Of a stretch of 46,547 nt of DNA, positions 34,808 through 42,930 are shown in pieces. The translations under genes and the position numbers were made by a program. The stretch comes from an uncultured Bacilli bacterium (GTDB taxonomy: Bacteria; Bacillota_I; Bacilli_A; RF39; UBA660), in NCBI GenBank assembly GCA_944358705.1, contig CALVRR010000013.1:1-46547 (forward strand). The letters run 5' to 3'. How positions within the stretch are numbered: position 1 is the stretch's first letter; each line of letters starts with the position of its first letter. The notes beneath the pieces were generated by a model. The model ran no database searches and was not told the DNA's origin. It saw nothing but the letters and a program-made list of their open reading frames with translations.

Positions 34808-35338
34808 CTATTCAGACTCGATTATACCATAATTTCCATCTGTTCTTTTATAAACAACTGCAACTTGGTTCGTATCGCTGTCTTTATACATATAGAATTG
34901 GTGACCTAAGAGCTCCATTTGAAGTATTGCCTCTTCTTCATTCATCGGTTTTACTTCAACTTTCTTTCTTTTTAAGATTTTCTTTTCTTCTTCCGAATCA
35001 TCTTCTGTAAATGCTGCTACATCAAAGTCACGATTTGCTTTTCCTTGTTTTGACATAATCCTTGTCTTATTTTTTCTTATTTGTCTTTCTAGTTTATCGA
35101 TTGTTTTATCGATAGCAGCATAGAAGTCGTCTTTTGACTCTTCTGATCTTAAAATAAATGCTTTTAGTGGTATGGTAATTTCTACTCGTTGTTCATGATT
35201 TTTTACTTTTACTATGACAGTTGCGCGAACATTTTCGCTATTTTCTAGGTATTTATTTAACTTTTCTAGCTTCTCTTCAATGTATTCTTTCATAGCATCT
35301 GTAACTTTTAGTTTATCTCCATGAATAATAATTTCCAT
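34808..35338 (-). CDS. hpf: ribosome hibernation promoting factor, long form
   Basis: A 176-aa long-type HPF. The N-terminal RaiA/YfiA domain (about 1-100) begins MEIIIHGDKLKVTDAMKEYI. An acidic linker follows (TEDDSEEEKK). The C-terminal dimerisation domain (about 120-172) has KPMNEEEAILQMELLGHQFY and VYKRTDGNYGIIE. Long HPF joins two 70S ribosomes into inactive 100S dimers in stationary phase. AAGGAGGTGATAGT precedes the ATG and TGC-TATACT lies just upstream. It lies next to secA, a common order in Firmicutes. Confidence 0.95.
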   Translation of the reverse strand: MEIIIHGDKLKVTDAMKEYIEEKLEKLNKYLENSENVRATVIVKVKNHEQRVEITIPLKAFILRSEESKDDFYAAIDKTIDKLERQIRKNKTRIMSKQGKANRDFDVAAFTEDDSEEEKKILKRKKVEVKPMNEEEAILQMELLGHQFYMYKDSDTNQVAVVYKRTDGNYGIIESE

Positions 35339-35360
35339 ACTATCACCTCCTTATACTTGT

Positions 35361-35369
35361 AGTATAGCA
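35361..35369 (-). promoter_or_regulatory. extended -10 promoter of hpf
   Basis: Minus-strand TG-C-TATACT, about 23 bases before the hpf ATG. Confidence 0.65.
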
Positions 35370-35377
35370 TAATTTAG

Positions 35378-35407
35378 AAAAAAAAACTACTATTTAGCAT
35401 TAGCAGT
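35378..35407 (-). terminator. terminator of the cold-shock gene, overlapping its stop
   Basis: ACTGCTA pairs with TAGTAGT (one wobble), followed by nine T on the minus strand. The TAG stop lies in the stem. Confidence 0.75.
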
Positions 35408-35611
35408 TTCTTTTACTAATTTTACATTTAATGCTTGGTATCCTTTGCTTGTTTCTACCAGCTTAAATTCCACTAGTTGACCTTCAGATAATGTTTTATA
35501 GCCATCTATTTCGATTGCAGAATAATGCACAAATACATCTTCATTTTCTTTATACTCGATAAATCCATAGCCCTTTTCATTATTGAACCATTTAACACGT
35601 CCAACCATCAT
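35390..35611 (-). CDS. cold-shock protein, CspA family
   Basis: Single-stranded nucleic-acid binding protein of 73 residues. RNP1 (KGYGFIEY) and RNP2 (DVFVHYSAI) are both present after [10 protein letters not shown] start at the ATG at 35611 (35608 is equally possible), with GAGGTG upstream. A longer form from a TTG at 35635 has an even better AAGGAGG but would add an atypical MVEMRCRS extension. TGC-TATGAT (35664-35656) is the likely promoter. Confidence 0.9.
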   Translation of the reverse strand: MMVGRVKWFNNEKGYGFIEYKENEDVFVHYSAIEIDGYKTLSEGQLVEFKLVETSKGYQALNVKLVKETANAK

Positions 35612-35738
35612 GCTTCTACACCTCATTTCTACCAACTTACCTCCTTGGTGTTTTAATCATAGCAAGAATAGTAGATATTGGATAATAAATTCCTTTAATT
35701 GCTTTTGGAAGTTACTTCGATTGTTAGTTTTCTTCTTT

Positions 35739-35758
35739 TTTCGACAAATTTCGACAAA
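35739..35758 (+). repeat. perfect tandem 10-mer upstream of agrB
   Basis: TTTCGACAAA occurs twice in tandem between the cold-shock promoter and agrB. Tandem 10-bp spacing places both copies on one DNA face. It could be a regulator site for the agr or csp promoters, but it does not match the AgrA consensus I know. Confidence 0.4.
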
Positions 35759-35840
35759 ATTTATTTTTAGATTACCTTTTGCAGATTTTTTTATATTAAT
35801 GGTATTTTGGAAGTACAATTGAGATAGTTGGGGATGATGA

Positions 35841-36443
35841 TATATAAAACAATTATTTTTAGATTATGGTATAAATTTTATATGTAAATATCAAAACTTT
35901 TCTGAGTTAGATCAAAAAAAGTTACGATATGGATTGGAAGGGATTTATCTAACTATTACTAAATTAATTGTTTTATTTTTATTAGCAGTTATATTAGATA
36001 TGTTACCAGAATTTATTCTTGTAACCGTTTTATTCAATATTATACGATATACTGGATTTGGCTTTCACGCTGGAAAAAGTTATCAATGCTTATTCTTTTC
36101 AACTTTTAATTTCATCATCATCCCTTACTCATTGTTGCATATTCATTTATCAAATGTTGTTATATATATTATTTGTGGAGTTTCTCTTTTACACTATTTA
36201 TTATTTGCTCCAGCTGATACAAAAAAAAGACCTCTTTCCAACAAAAGAAAGAGATTTATTCGTAAAGTTATTACTATTATCATAGGATCTATTTATACTT
36301 TGGCTATCATTTTATTAGATAGTAACTATTGGACTGCTATTTTACTTTCTGTAATGATTATACAGACTATTGTAGTAAGTCCACTTACTTATCGGTTGTT
36401 TCATCAACCGTATAATAATTATAAGATGTTAAATACGAATTAG
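35841..36443 (+). CDS. agrB: AgrB-like peptide processing protease, 5' end broken or non-canonical
   Basis: Membrane protease that cleaves and cyclises the AgrD propeptide. The catalytic pair is visible in GFHAGKSYQC (His and Cys seven residues apart, as in S. aureus AgrB). The loop APADTKKRPLS is also typical, and about five to six membrane segments are present. Coding similarity clearly extends upstream of any usable start, through KYQNFSELDQKKLRYGLEG, back to a TGA at 35838-35840. No ATG, GTG or TTG lies in frame before the TTG at 35934, which has no ribosome site and would cut conserved residues. An ATG at 35834 is in another frame; losing one base near 35885 would join them. A frameshift is therefore likely. 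agrD follows 34 bases later. Confidence 0.72.
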   Translation, partial: YIKQLFLDYGINFICKYQNFSELDQKKLRYGLEGIYLTITKLIVLFLLAVILDMLPEFILVTVLFNIIRYTGFGFHAGKSYQCLFFSTFNFIIIPYSLLHIHLSNVVIYIICGVSLLHYLLFAPADTKKRPLSNKRKRFIRKVITIIIGSIYTLAIILLDSNYWTAILLSVMIIQTIVVSPLTYRLFHQPYNNYKMLNTN

Positions 36444-36477
36444 TATTTAATATAAAATTTTGTGAAGGAGATGGAGT

Positions 36478-36600
36478 ATGAAGAAAAGATTGTCAATGTT
36501 ATTAGGAGCTATTGCTATGTTAGCAACTGGAGCTGCGAGTTTAGGATGTATATGGTTTATGGTAGATGAACCTAATTCTATTAATATTTTAAAGGATTAA
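36478..36600 (+). CDS. agrD: AgrD-like autoinducer propeptide, 40 aa
   Basis: A small gene directly after agrB with GGAGATGGAGT before its ATG. The N-terminal half (KKRLSMLLGAIAMLATGAAS) is an amphipathic/hydrophobic leader. Next comes LGCIWFM, then the acidic recognition tail VDEPNSINILKD. In known AgrD peptides a Cys plus four residues forms a thiolactone ring, so the predicted ring is Cys-Ile-Trp-Phe-Met. Clostridial and listerial signals are similar in shape (aromatic, hydrophobic). Exact N-terminal trimming cannot be predicted. Confidence 0.85.
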   Translation: MKKRLSMLLGAIAMLATGAASLGCIWFMVDEPNSINILKD

Positions 36601-36617
36601 ACTCCTTTTATTTTTTT
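36591..36617 (+). terminator. terminator of agrBD overlapping the agrD stop
   Basis: AAAGGA, a 6-base loop with the TAA, TCCTTT, then a T run on the plus strand. Confidence 0.7.
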
Positions 36618-37906
36618 GTTTTTAAAACCGACAACTCCTGAATATAATAATTATCAATTATTTCTTGTTTTTCCTCTAACCAAGTATTTTCTTTAATTAA
36701 TTTGGAAGCAAAATATAGTCCATTTCCTCTTCCTTCTCCTTTGGATGAAACTCCTTTTTTATTTCTGTCTTGCATATTTTTATGCTTTTTGAATGTATTA
36801 GAAAATACAAAATTCACTTTATCCTTTAGCTCATAAATTTCTACTGTTACGTTTTTCTTTTTACTTTCTACAGCAGCTTCAATTGCATTGTCAAAATATA
36901 TTCCTATTAGTTTACATAATATTTTTACTTGTTTTTCCGACAACTTTTCCAAAATGCCTTTATTTTCAATACTTACATCTGTAGTTAAATTTATTTTTCT
37001 TTTTTGGGCAATCGCAGCTTTATAATAAAGTAATCCCTTAATTCCACCTTTAGGAAGGTTTTTCAAGTTTGTTACCGCTTGCCCTTCAATGTTAATATTA
37101 TCTTCTAAGATTTCATCAATTTTATTTTTTACTTTCTTTTCTTTCGTTAAACAACGTAATACTGCTAGTTGATTTTTGTATTCATGTCGGTTTAGTTGTT
37201 CTTTTTCTATCCAATCTTCAAAATTCTGAACATAGTTAAATAAAGTATCATACTCATTACTTAATTTATTATAATTATTTTTATTTTCAATAAATATATA
37301 CGTTATTATCCCAAAGATTATCATACCAATAGAATTAACTAAGTAATTAATATTATAAATTTTAAGTCTTGTCAAATTATATGCTAATAAGCAAAAATCC
37401 ACTACTAATAAGATTAAAAATAATGTATTTATTAATTTTTTATTACTAGAAATTTCTTTGTAATATTTCCTTACTTGATTTAATATTTTTTTATTATTTA
37501 TTAAAATGATACACTCACAGCTTACAATTAAATTAGTTGCTAATGATATAATTACACTATTTCTTATTTGTTCGATACTGAAAAAGAGTCTAAAAATTGA
37601 TGCACATACCATATCTGAAAAGAAAAGAATTATCATAAATATTGAAACACTTATTATTGCTTTTTCAACACTAATTTGGAATAAACTCTTATAAATTGCA
37701 ATGTTTACTAAAAATATACTAATCGAATAAAAAATCGTATATTTCGTTTTATAATTAATAACCGACAATACTACTAATATTAGTAATAATACTACTGTTT
37801 TTAAATCTATTTTTTTATAGTCTTCCATTGTTATTTTGCATATTATAAAATATCCTGTTAATGTTATAATAATTGCATATAATATTCTAGCCAACACCTC
37901 TAACAC
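36608..37906 (-). CDS. agrC: AgrC-like sensor histidine kinase
   Basis: About six N-terminal membrane helices (residues about 5-205) form the sensor. Then comes an H-box with RHEYKNQLAVLRC, where His is the phosphorylated residue, and a GHKL ATPase domain with IYFDNAIEAAVES (N box) and EGRGNGLYFASKLI (G box). This is the HPK10/AgrC type that reads a cyclic peptide. A GTG start at 37906 overlaps agrA by 20 bases, with GGGAG upstream. It converges on agrD, so sensor and signal are made from opposite strands. Confidence 0.85.
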   Translation of the reverse strand: MLEVLARILYAIIITLTGYFIICKITMEDYKKIDLKTVVLLLILVVLSVINYKTKYTIFYSISIFLVNIAIYKSLFQISVEKAIISVSIFMIILFFSDMVCASIFRLFFSIEQIRNSVIISLATNLIVSCECIILINNKKILNQVRKYYKEISSNKKLINTLFLILLVVDFCLLAYNLTRLKIYNINYLVNSIGMIIFGIITYIFIENKNNYNKLSNEYDTLFNYVQNFEDWIEKEQLNRHEYKNQLAVLRCLTKEKKVKNKIDEILEDNINIEGQAVTNLKNLPKGGIKGLLYYKAAIAQKRKINLTTDVSIENKGILEKLSEKQVKILCKLIGIYFDNAIEAAVESKKKNVTVEIYELKDKVNFVFSNTFKKHKNMQDRNKKGVSSKGEGRGNGLYFASKLIKENTWLEEKQEIIDNYYIQELSVLKTKK

Positions 37907-38618
37907 GATTGAACATCTCCCTTCTTTTACTTCTTGATATATCTCTAAATTCTTCTCCGCTTTTTAGAATAGCTACATTTTTAGTAAAATTATAACTTTG
38001 TACTTGTTCTATATTTAATGCTACTCCTCTACTACATTTAAAAAATCTTTTATCTAGTTTTGTTAATATATCATTTAGAGAACCTTGAATGGGATATATT
38101 CCGTCTACAGCAACAATATTACATCTTTTACTGTCTATTTCTTTTTCTACTTTAATAATGTTTCTAAATTCAATATTATAAGCAATACTTTTGTATGTAT
38201 ATTTTATACTCTTATATTTATTATCATAATTTTTCATACAAATGAGTAAAGCTTCCTTTAATTTCTGCTCTGAGTGGTCTAATTTGTTTATAAAGTCTAC
38301 TAACATTAACCTTTTTCCTAAGGCTTCATATTTATATTCTTGAAAACCGGAAATCATAATTATCATAGATACCCAGTCATCATCTTCTTCTCTAATTAAT
38401 CTAGCCGCATCGATACCAGAACCTGTTTCTGTTTTTATATCTAATAAATATATTTTAAATCCTTTGATTTTATTTATTTCTATTTTCCATTTATTGTCAT
38501 AACAGTCAAAAGTATGACATTTATATTCTATATCATACTTCATCATAAATTTATCTATTTGGTTTTTATATTCTTTTAATAACTCTGGTTTATCTTCACA
38601 AATTATAAAATTAATCAT
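37887..38618 (-). CDS. agrA: AgrA-like LytTR response regulator
   Basis: An N-terminal receiver (about 1-125) has the acidic pair in ICEDKPE and the phospho-acceptor Asp in YLLDIKTETGSG. A C-terminal LytTR DNA-binding domain (about 140-240) has FFKCSRGVALNIEQVQSYNF and ISRSKRREM. AGGAGAGGCAT precedes the ATG. It lies upstream of and overlaps agrC. The expected target is the agrB promoter region (35640-35840). Confidence 0.88.
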   Translation of the reverse strand: MINFIICEDKPELLKEYKNQIDKFMMKYDIEYKCHTFDCYDNKWKIEINKIKGFKIYLLDIKTETGSGIDAARLIREEDDDWVSMIIMISGFQEYKYEALGKRLMLVDFINKLDHSEQKLKEALLICMKNYDNKYKSIKYTYKSIAYNIEFRNIIKVEKEIDSKRCNIVAVDGIYPIQGSLNDILTKLDKRFFKCSRGVALNIEQVQSYNFTKNVAILKSGEEFRDISRSKRREMFNRVRGVG

Positions 38619-38667
38619 ATGCCTCTCCTTCTACTTTAATTTCCATAATTTTCCAGTGTATTATTAA

Positions 38668-38692
38668 ATAAAAACTGCTATCGGCTAGCAGT
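38668..38692 (-). terminator. terminator of the TagO-type gene, overlapping its stop
   Basis: ACTGCTA, GCCGA loop, TAGCAGT, then a T run on the minus strand. The TAG stop is inside the stem. Confidence 0.85.
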
Positions 38693-39802
38693 CTTTTTCT
38701 TTTTTGTTTTAGGTTCTTTTTTTCTGAATATGGAGAATTTCTCTTCTATCTTTTTTGTTCTTGTTGGTGTTTTATCAGAAATAATTGTAGTATGTAATAC
38801 AAACCACAATACAATAATAAATATAATAATATATACTATTTTTCCTAAAACAGGATCTTTTATTGTATAAAGAATAGATGCTGCAGCAAATAGGAGATTT
38901 ATGCCATAAATAATCAACACTGTTGTTCTCTGAGAAAAGTTCATTCCTAATAGTTGGTGATGTAAGTGTTGTTTGTCTGCTTGAAATGGTGGTTGCCCTT
39001 TTAATAATCTTCTTATAATTGCAAATAATGTATCTAGTATTGGTATTCCTAGAATCATTATTGGTACAAAGAAGGAAGTTAAGGCAGGACCTTTAAATTC
39101 TAACAATGTAATGATTGATATTATAAATCCCATGAAGGTTGCGCAGTCACCGGCGAATATTTTTGCAGGGTAAAAATTATGTAACAAAAATCCTAAGGTA
39201 GAACCAAGCATAATGAACGTCAATATCATAACTAAACTTCCGCTTCTTCCTTGATAGAAACCAATGATTCCTATCGTTAGGTAAAAGATAGAAGCAATTC
39301 CACCGCTTAATCCATCTGCTCCGTCAATCAAATTAATGATATTGGTACAAGCAACAATGAATAAAATTGTTATCCATGGAGCAAAAGCACCAAAGTCTAG
39401 AGAAAATCCAAATGCCGTAATATTATCTAACGTTATTTGTCCATAAAAGACAATAATGCAAGCCGCGACTAAATGACCAATTAACTTTTGATATGCCCTG
39501 ATTGGTTTAATATCGTCGATAATTCCAGTTAATATAATAATAAAACTTCCTATTAAAATGGAATTCATTCGAATACTCTGTTCTCCAAATAACATATATC
39601 CAAATAAAAATCCCAAGAAAATTCCTACGCCACCAAGCATTGGTGTGGCCTTTTTATGTATATGCCTATGCCCTTCATCTGCACGTGGAACATCAATTGC
39701 ACCTACATGAATGGCAATTTTTTTTATCACTGGAATAATTGCTGCCGTAAATAAAAAGGTAACTAATACTATTTTCGTAGCATCTAGGACTTGCTCTTTC
39801 AT
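38678..39802 (-). CDS. tagO: UDP-GlcNAc:undecaprenyl-phosphate GlcNAc-1-phosphate transferase, TagO/WecA family
   Basis: An integral membrane protein of 374 residues with about ten to eleven hydrophobic segments. Family signatures: the Asp pair in GIIDDIKPI, NIINLIDGADGLSGG, FAGDCATFMGF and the His-rich cytoplasmic loop KQHLHHQLL. It transfers GlcNAc-1-phosphate to undecaprenyl phosphate, the first step of teichoic acid or other wall polymer synthesis. A short basic tail follows the last helix. GGAAGTGAACGAGT precedes the ATG. Other family members (WecA, AglH) share these motifs, so the exact polymer is not known. Confidence 0.88.
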   Translation of the reverse strand: MKEQVLDATKIVLVTFLFTAAIIPVIKKIAIHVGAIDVPRADEGHRHIHKKATPMLGGVGIFLGFLFGYMLFGEQSIRMNSILIGSFIIILTGIIDDIKPIRAYQKLIGHLVAACIIVFYGQITLDNITAFGFSLDFGAFAPWITILFIVACTNIINLIDGADGLSGGIASIFYLTIGIIGFYQGRSGSLVMILTFIMLGSTLGFLLHNFYPAKIFAGDCATFMGFIISIITLLEFKGPALTSFFVPIMILGIPILDTLFAIIRRLLKGQPPFQADKQHLHHQLLGMNFSQRTTVLIIYGINLLFAAASILYTIKDPVLGKIVYIIIFIIVLWFVLHTTIISDKTPTRTKKIEEKFSIFRKKEPKTKKKKTASR

Positions 39803-39866
39803 ACTCGTTCACTTCCTATTAAAATTATATCAAAATTATTTTTAATAGAAAAGAAAAAAACCAATT

Positions 39867-40862
39867 TTATTGGTCTTCTTCTAATAATTCAATATTGTCT
39901 AATAAAGTTCCTGTACCTTCTGCAACACAGGTAAGTGGGGACTCTGCGATTAAAATTGGTACTTGTAATTCTTTTTCTAATAATTCAGGAAGTCCTCTTA
40001 ACATGGCTCCACCACCAGTTAATATTATTCCTTTCTCTACAATATCTCCAGATAGTTCTGGTGGTGTTTGTTCTAAAACATTAGTAGTTTCTTTAATTAT
40101 TTTTTGTAAACTTTCTTCTAAGGCTAACTTGGTTTCCTCTTGGGTGATTTCAATCGTATGTGGTAGTCCTGTAATTAAGTTTCTTCCTCTTACTTCTAAT
40201 TTTTCTTTTTTATTAGGATCAAATATATTTGCAAAATTTATTTTTATATCTTCTGCTGTTCTTTCTCCAATTAATAACTTATATTTTTCTTTTATATACT
40301 TAATAATATTTTGGTCAAATACATTTCCAGCAACACGAACGGATGCGGAAGATACAATATCATTTAATGATAGAATGGCAATATCTGTTGTTCCTCCACC
40401 AATATCGATTACCATATTTGCTGTTGGTTTTGAAATGTCCATTCCAGCACCTATTGCTGCTACCTTTGGTTCTTCTTCTATGTATACTTTTCTTGCTCCT
40501 GTTCTTTCTGCGGCCTCTTTAATTGCATTTTTTTCTACTGGTGTAATATTCGTTGGACAACAAATTAAAATTCTTGGTCTAGAGAAAAGTTTTTTTGCCT
40601 TAATTTTTTTAATAAAAGCATTTAACATAATTTCTGTAATTTCAAAATCAGCAATTACTCCGTCTTTCATTGGTTTAATCGCTTTAACTTTTCCTGGAGT
40701 TCTTCCTAACATTTCGTTTGCTTCTGTACCAACGGCTATTACACTTTTTGAATCTGTATCGATTGCAACAATACTAGGTTCATTTAATACAATCCCTTGA
40801 CCTTTAATATATATCAAAACATTCGCAGTTCCTAAATCTATTCCAATATCTTTTGCCCACAT
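39867..40862 (-). CDS. mbl: MreB family rod-shape protein, Mbl type
   Basis: An actin-like ATPase of 331 residues that organises lateral wall synthesis. Phosphate-1 loop DIGIDLGTANVLI, phosphate-2 VIDIGGGTTDIAILS and the adenosine motif TGGGAMLRGL are present. The sequence follows Mbl more than MreB of B. subtilis (NVLI, IVLNEPS, ILICCPTNIT). I start at the ATG at 40862, with GGAAGTG 6 bases upstream, not the longer form from 40886. The spoIIQ-like gene lies upstream, as in the spoIIQ-spoIIID-mbl region of Bacillus but without spoIIID. Confidence 0.93.
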   Translation of the reverse strand: MWAKDIGIDLGTANVLIYIKGQGIVLNEPSIVAIDTDSKSVIAVGTEANEMLGRTPGKVKAIKPMKDGVIADFEITEIMLNAFIKKIKAKKLFSRPRILICCPTNITPVEKNAIKEAAERTGARKVYIEEEPKVAAIGAGMDISKPTANMVIDIGGGTTDIAILSLNDIVSSASVRVAGNVFDQNIIKYIKEKYKLLIGERTAEDIKINFANIFDPNKKEKLEVRGRNLITGLPHTIEITQEETKLALEESLQKIIKETTNVLEQTPPELSGDIVEKGIILTGGGAMLRGLPELLEKELQVPILIAESPLTCVAEGTGTLLDNIELLEEDQ

Positions 40863-40962
40863 ATATGTCACTTCCTTTTCTGTCATTAATATTTTATCAT
40901 AAATTTACGATTTTATAATAGAATATATGAATATTTTTTACATTTATGAAAAAAAGAGTATA

Positions 40963-41613
40963 TTACTCTTCTTTATTTTCTGAAGTTTTGATTTCTTTGT
41001 TTAAATAAAGTGTTGGATTCACTACTTGTCCATTTACATATAATTCGAAATGTAAATGATTTCCCATATCTTTATCTAATTCATTTGTACCACTTTTACC
41101 AATTACTTGACCTTGAGTAACCACATCCCCTTTTTTCACGCTTACTTCGGATAAACTTTGATAGATGCTTATATAACCATTCTCATGTTTAATTTCTACT
41201 ACTTTTCCTAGTGTTTCATCTTCTTTTACATCAGTAACGCTTCCATCTAATACAGCAACTACGTCAAACACATTTTCACTAACAAAGTCTGTTCCAGAAT
41301 TTTGTAGATAAGTATTATCATGATAGATAATTGATTTTTCCTGTGTTTTTGAATCTGCTTTATAATCATAATAGTTTTTACCAATCGTTACCGTAGTATC
41401 TGTGTATGGATTAATCATTGTTTTTGTTTCATTGATTACCGCTTGTTCTTCTTCTACAATTGTACTTGTTACGTAGCTAGTTGGGTCATCACTATTATCA
41501 TTTTTCGCATTTTTTAGATTATTACTTATCATTGCTGTACCAAATATTACTCCAGTAATTGCTAGAATCATTAGTGTTGGTAATACATATGGTCTTAATT
41601 TTCTTCTTTTCAT
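40963..41613 (-). CDS. spoIIQ: SpoIIQ-like LytM protein with degenerate active site
   Basis: A protein of 216 residues. A short basic N-terminus and one membrane helix (about 8-28) are followed by an extracytoplasmic LytM/M23 domain. The C-terminal block ISIYQSLSEVSVKKGDVVTQ then GQVIGKSGTN and GNHLHFEL is very like Bacillus SpoIIQ, the forespore half of the SpoIIQ-SpoIIIAH channel. The first zinc ligand (His of H-x3-D) is Asn here (NSGTD), just as Bacillus SpoIIQ has lost it (Ser), so it is probably a binding protein, not a hydrolase. GAGGTGAATAAA precedes the ATG at 41613. Implies a sporulating lineage or ancestor. Confidence 0.8.
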   Translation of the reverse strand: MKRRKLRPYVLPTLMILAITGVIFGTAMISNNLKNAKNDNSDDPTSYVTSTIVEEEQAVINETKTMINPYTDTTVTIGKNYYDYKADSKTQEKSIIYHDNTYLQNSGTDFVSENVFDVVAVLDGSVTDVKEDETLGKVVEIKHENGYISIYQSLSEVSVKKGDVVTQGQVIGKSGTNELDKDMGNHLHFELYVNGQVVNPTLYLNKEIKTSENKEE

Positions 41614-41664
41614 TTTATTCACCTCATTATAAGTTTTAACCAAAAAAAAAGATTTATACTTCTT

Positions 41665-41862
41665 TTAAAAAAATTTTGATGAAGTAAATAAATCCATTAA
41701 AAAATTGGTTACTAAATAAATAAGGGATATTCCTAATAAAAAGTAAAACACTCTTGCTTGTATTACATGATTTTTTTTAAATATTTGATTGATATTTACG
41801 GAATCCATTGCCCAAATTACAATAATTGTAACAAAGACATATAATACGAATTTTCCTAACAT
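41665..41862 (-). CDS. DUF1146 (YwzB-like) small membrane protein
   Basis: A protein of 65 residues with two membrane helices (about 5-20 and 38-57), separated by NINQIFKKNHVIQARVFYF, which matches the conserved middle of YwzB. Its function is unknown. In Bacillus it lies close to the spoIID-spoIIQ genes, matching this neighbourhood. AGAGGAACATAT precedes the ATG. It overlaps rpiB by 7 bases and probably forms an operon with it. Confidence 0.82.
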   Translation of the reverse strand: MLGKFVLYVFVTIIVIWAMDSVNINQIFKKNHVIQARVFYFLLGISLIYLVTNFLMDLFTSSKFF

Positions 41863-42305
41863 ATATGTTCCTCTTCGTAGGCAATAATCTTATTAACTCT
41901 TCTTTGATGTCTTTCATCATTAATCACGTCTGCACTAATAAAGGCATCGATATATTCTTTAATTTGGTTGATATCTTCTGTATAATTAAATGTCATTACA
42001 TTCGCTCCATTATCATTTCTACTTAAAATGGCATCCTCTTTCGAATTTATTTTAGCACATCGAATTCCTTTTACTTTGTTTGCAGCAATTGACATACCAA
42101 TTCCAGTTCTGCATAGTAATATACCAATATCTGCTTCTTTATTTACTACTTTTCCACATACCTTAAAAGCAAAATCAGGATAATCGTCTGTTGGAGTGTT
42201 TTCCTCACTACAATCTATTATTGTATAATTTTTACTATTTAAGTATTCTATAATTTGTTTTTTATATTCTACTCCTCTGTGATCACTTGCTATTGCTATT
42301 TTCAT
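41856..42305 (-). CDS. rpiB: ribose-5-phosphate isomerase B
   Basis: A LacA/RpiB-fold enzyme of 149 residues interconverting ribose-5-phosphate and ribulose-5-phosphate. Key segments: ASDHRGVEYKK, DDYPDFA, the active-site GILLCRTGIGMSIAANK (catalytic Cys) and NDERHQRRV (phosphate-binding His/Arg). AAGGAGGAAAT precedes the ATG. The gene overlaps its upstream neighbour by 23 bases and DUF1146 by 7, so the three form an operon. Confidence 0.95.
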   Translation of the reverse strand: MKIAIASDHRGVEYKKQIIEYLNSKNYTIIDCSEENTPTDDYPDFAFKVCGKVVNKEADIGILLCRTGIGMSIAANKVKGIRCAKINSKEDAILSRNDNGANVMTFNYTEDINQIKEYIDAFISADVINDERHQRRVNKIIAYEEEHIC

Positions 42306-42855
42306 ATTTCCTCCTTATTTTTTTTAATTTTCGTAATGGAAAGTAACCTCCCATTTGATTATTTAAATGATTAAAGTCTATTTCTTGATTTGGTGTTTCT
42401 AATTTCATATCTTGTTCTAATGCTTCTAGTTCATCTATTCTTCTAGGTAAATTATATACGTATCCTGCTTCTACATGTATGGTTCTTGCTAAAACAAATC
42501 TTTCGTTAGTTGTTATATTATCTAATAGAGGTCTATAACTAGCATATAAACTACCTGGATATATGATACCACCAGAAAAATCACAAGTTTTAAAATTTTT
42601 ACTTCTTTGTTCTTTTATATTTGGATATACTAGTACCAAATCTCCGGGAAAAAGTGAATGACTCCTAAATTTTTCTTCTTCTTTCATTAATTCTTGATAA
42701 ATCGTATCAATGGATTCTCCTTGAAATTCTTCTAAGACGATTTTACTAATTCGATTAGTTTTTAATTGATTTAGGATAGTAAAATATTGCTCTATATATG
42801 TCATGTTTCCTAAGCTTTTTAGTTCTTCTAGAGTCATTTCTTCAAGTTCTTTCAT
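42283..42855 (-). CDS. hypothetical protein, 190 aa, first gene of the rpiB operon
   Basis: I do not recognise the family. The protein is soluble and acidic; it opens with MKELEEMTLEELKSLGN. A central segment, SLFPGDLVLVYPNI, continues through FSGGIIYPGSLYAS and RTIHVEAGYVYNLP, and looks like a beta-rich domain. I start at the ATG at 42855, with GGGGAG 8 bases upstream; a frame from 42906 is unlikely. The 23-base overlap with rpiB implies translational coupling. The DnaA-box-like cluster lies upstream. Confidence 0.6.
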   Translation of the reverse strand: MKELEEMTLEELKSLGNMTYIEQYFTILNQLKTNRISKIVLEEFQGESIDTIYQELMKEEEKFRSHSLFPGDLVLVYPNIKEQRSKNFKTCDFSGGIIYPGSLYASYRPLLDNITTNERFVLARTIHVEAGYVYNLPRRIDELEALEQDMKLETPNQEIDFNHLNNQMGGYFPLRKLKKIRRKYENSNSK

Positions 42856-42930
42856 AATCAACTCTCCCCTTATGTTATTATAGCACTTATCAACGTTTTT
42901 TTTCATCTTTTTTCTATATTCTTTAAACTT

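Noticed and set aside
36058..36285. 75-codon plus-strand frame inside agrB
   Set aside because: Second frame of agrB; the AgrB frame carries the His/Cys motif.
39895..40800. Long plus-strand open frame (301 codons) opposite mbl
   Set aside because: Exact antisense shadow of a conserved gene; Ser/Pro-rich artefact of the mbl codons.
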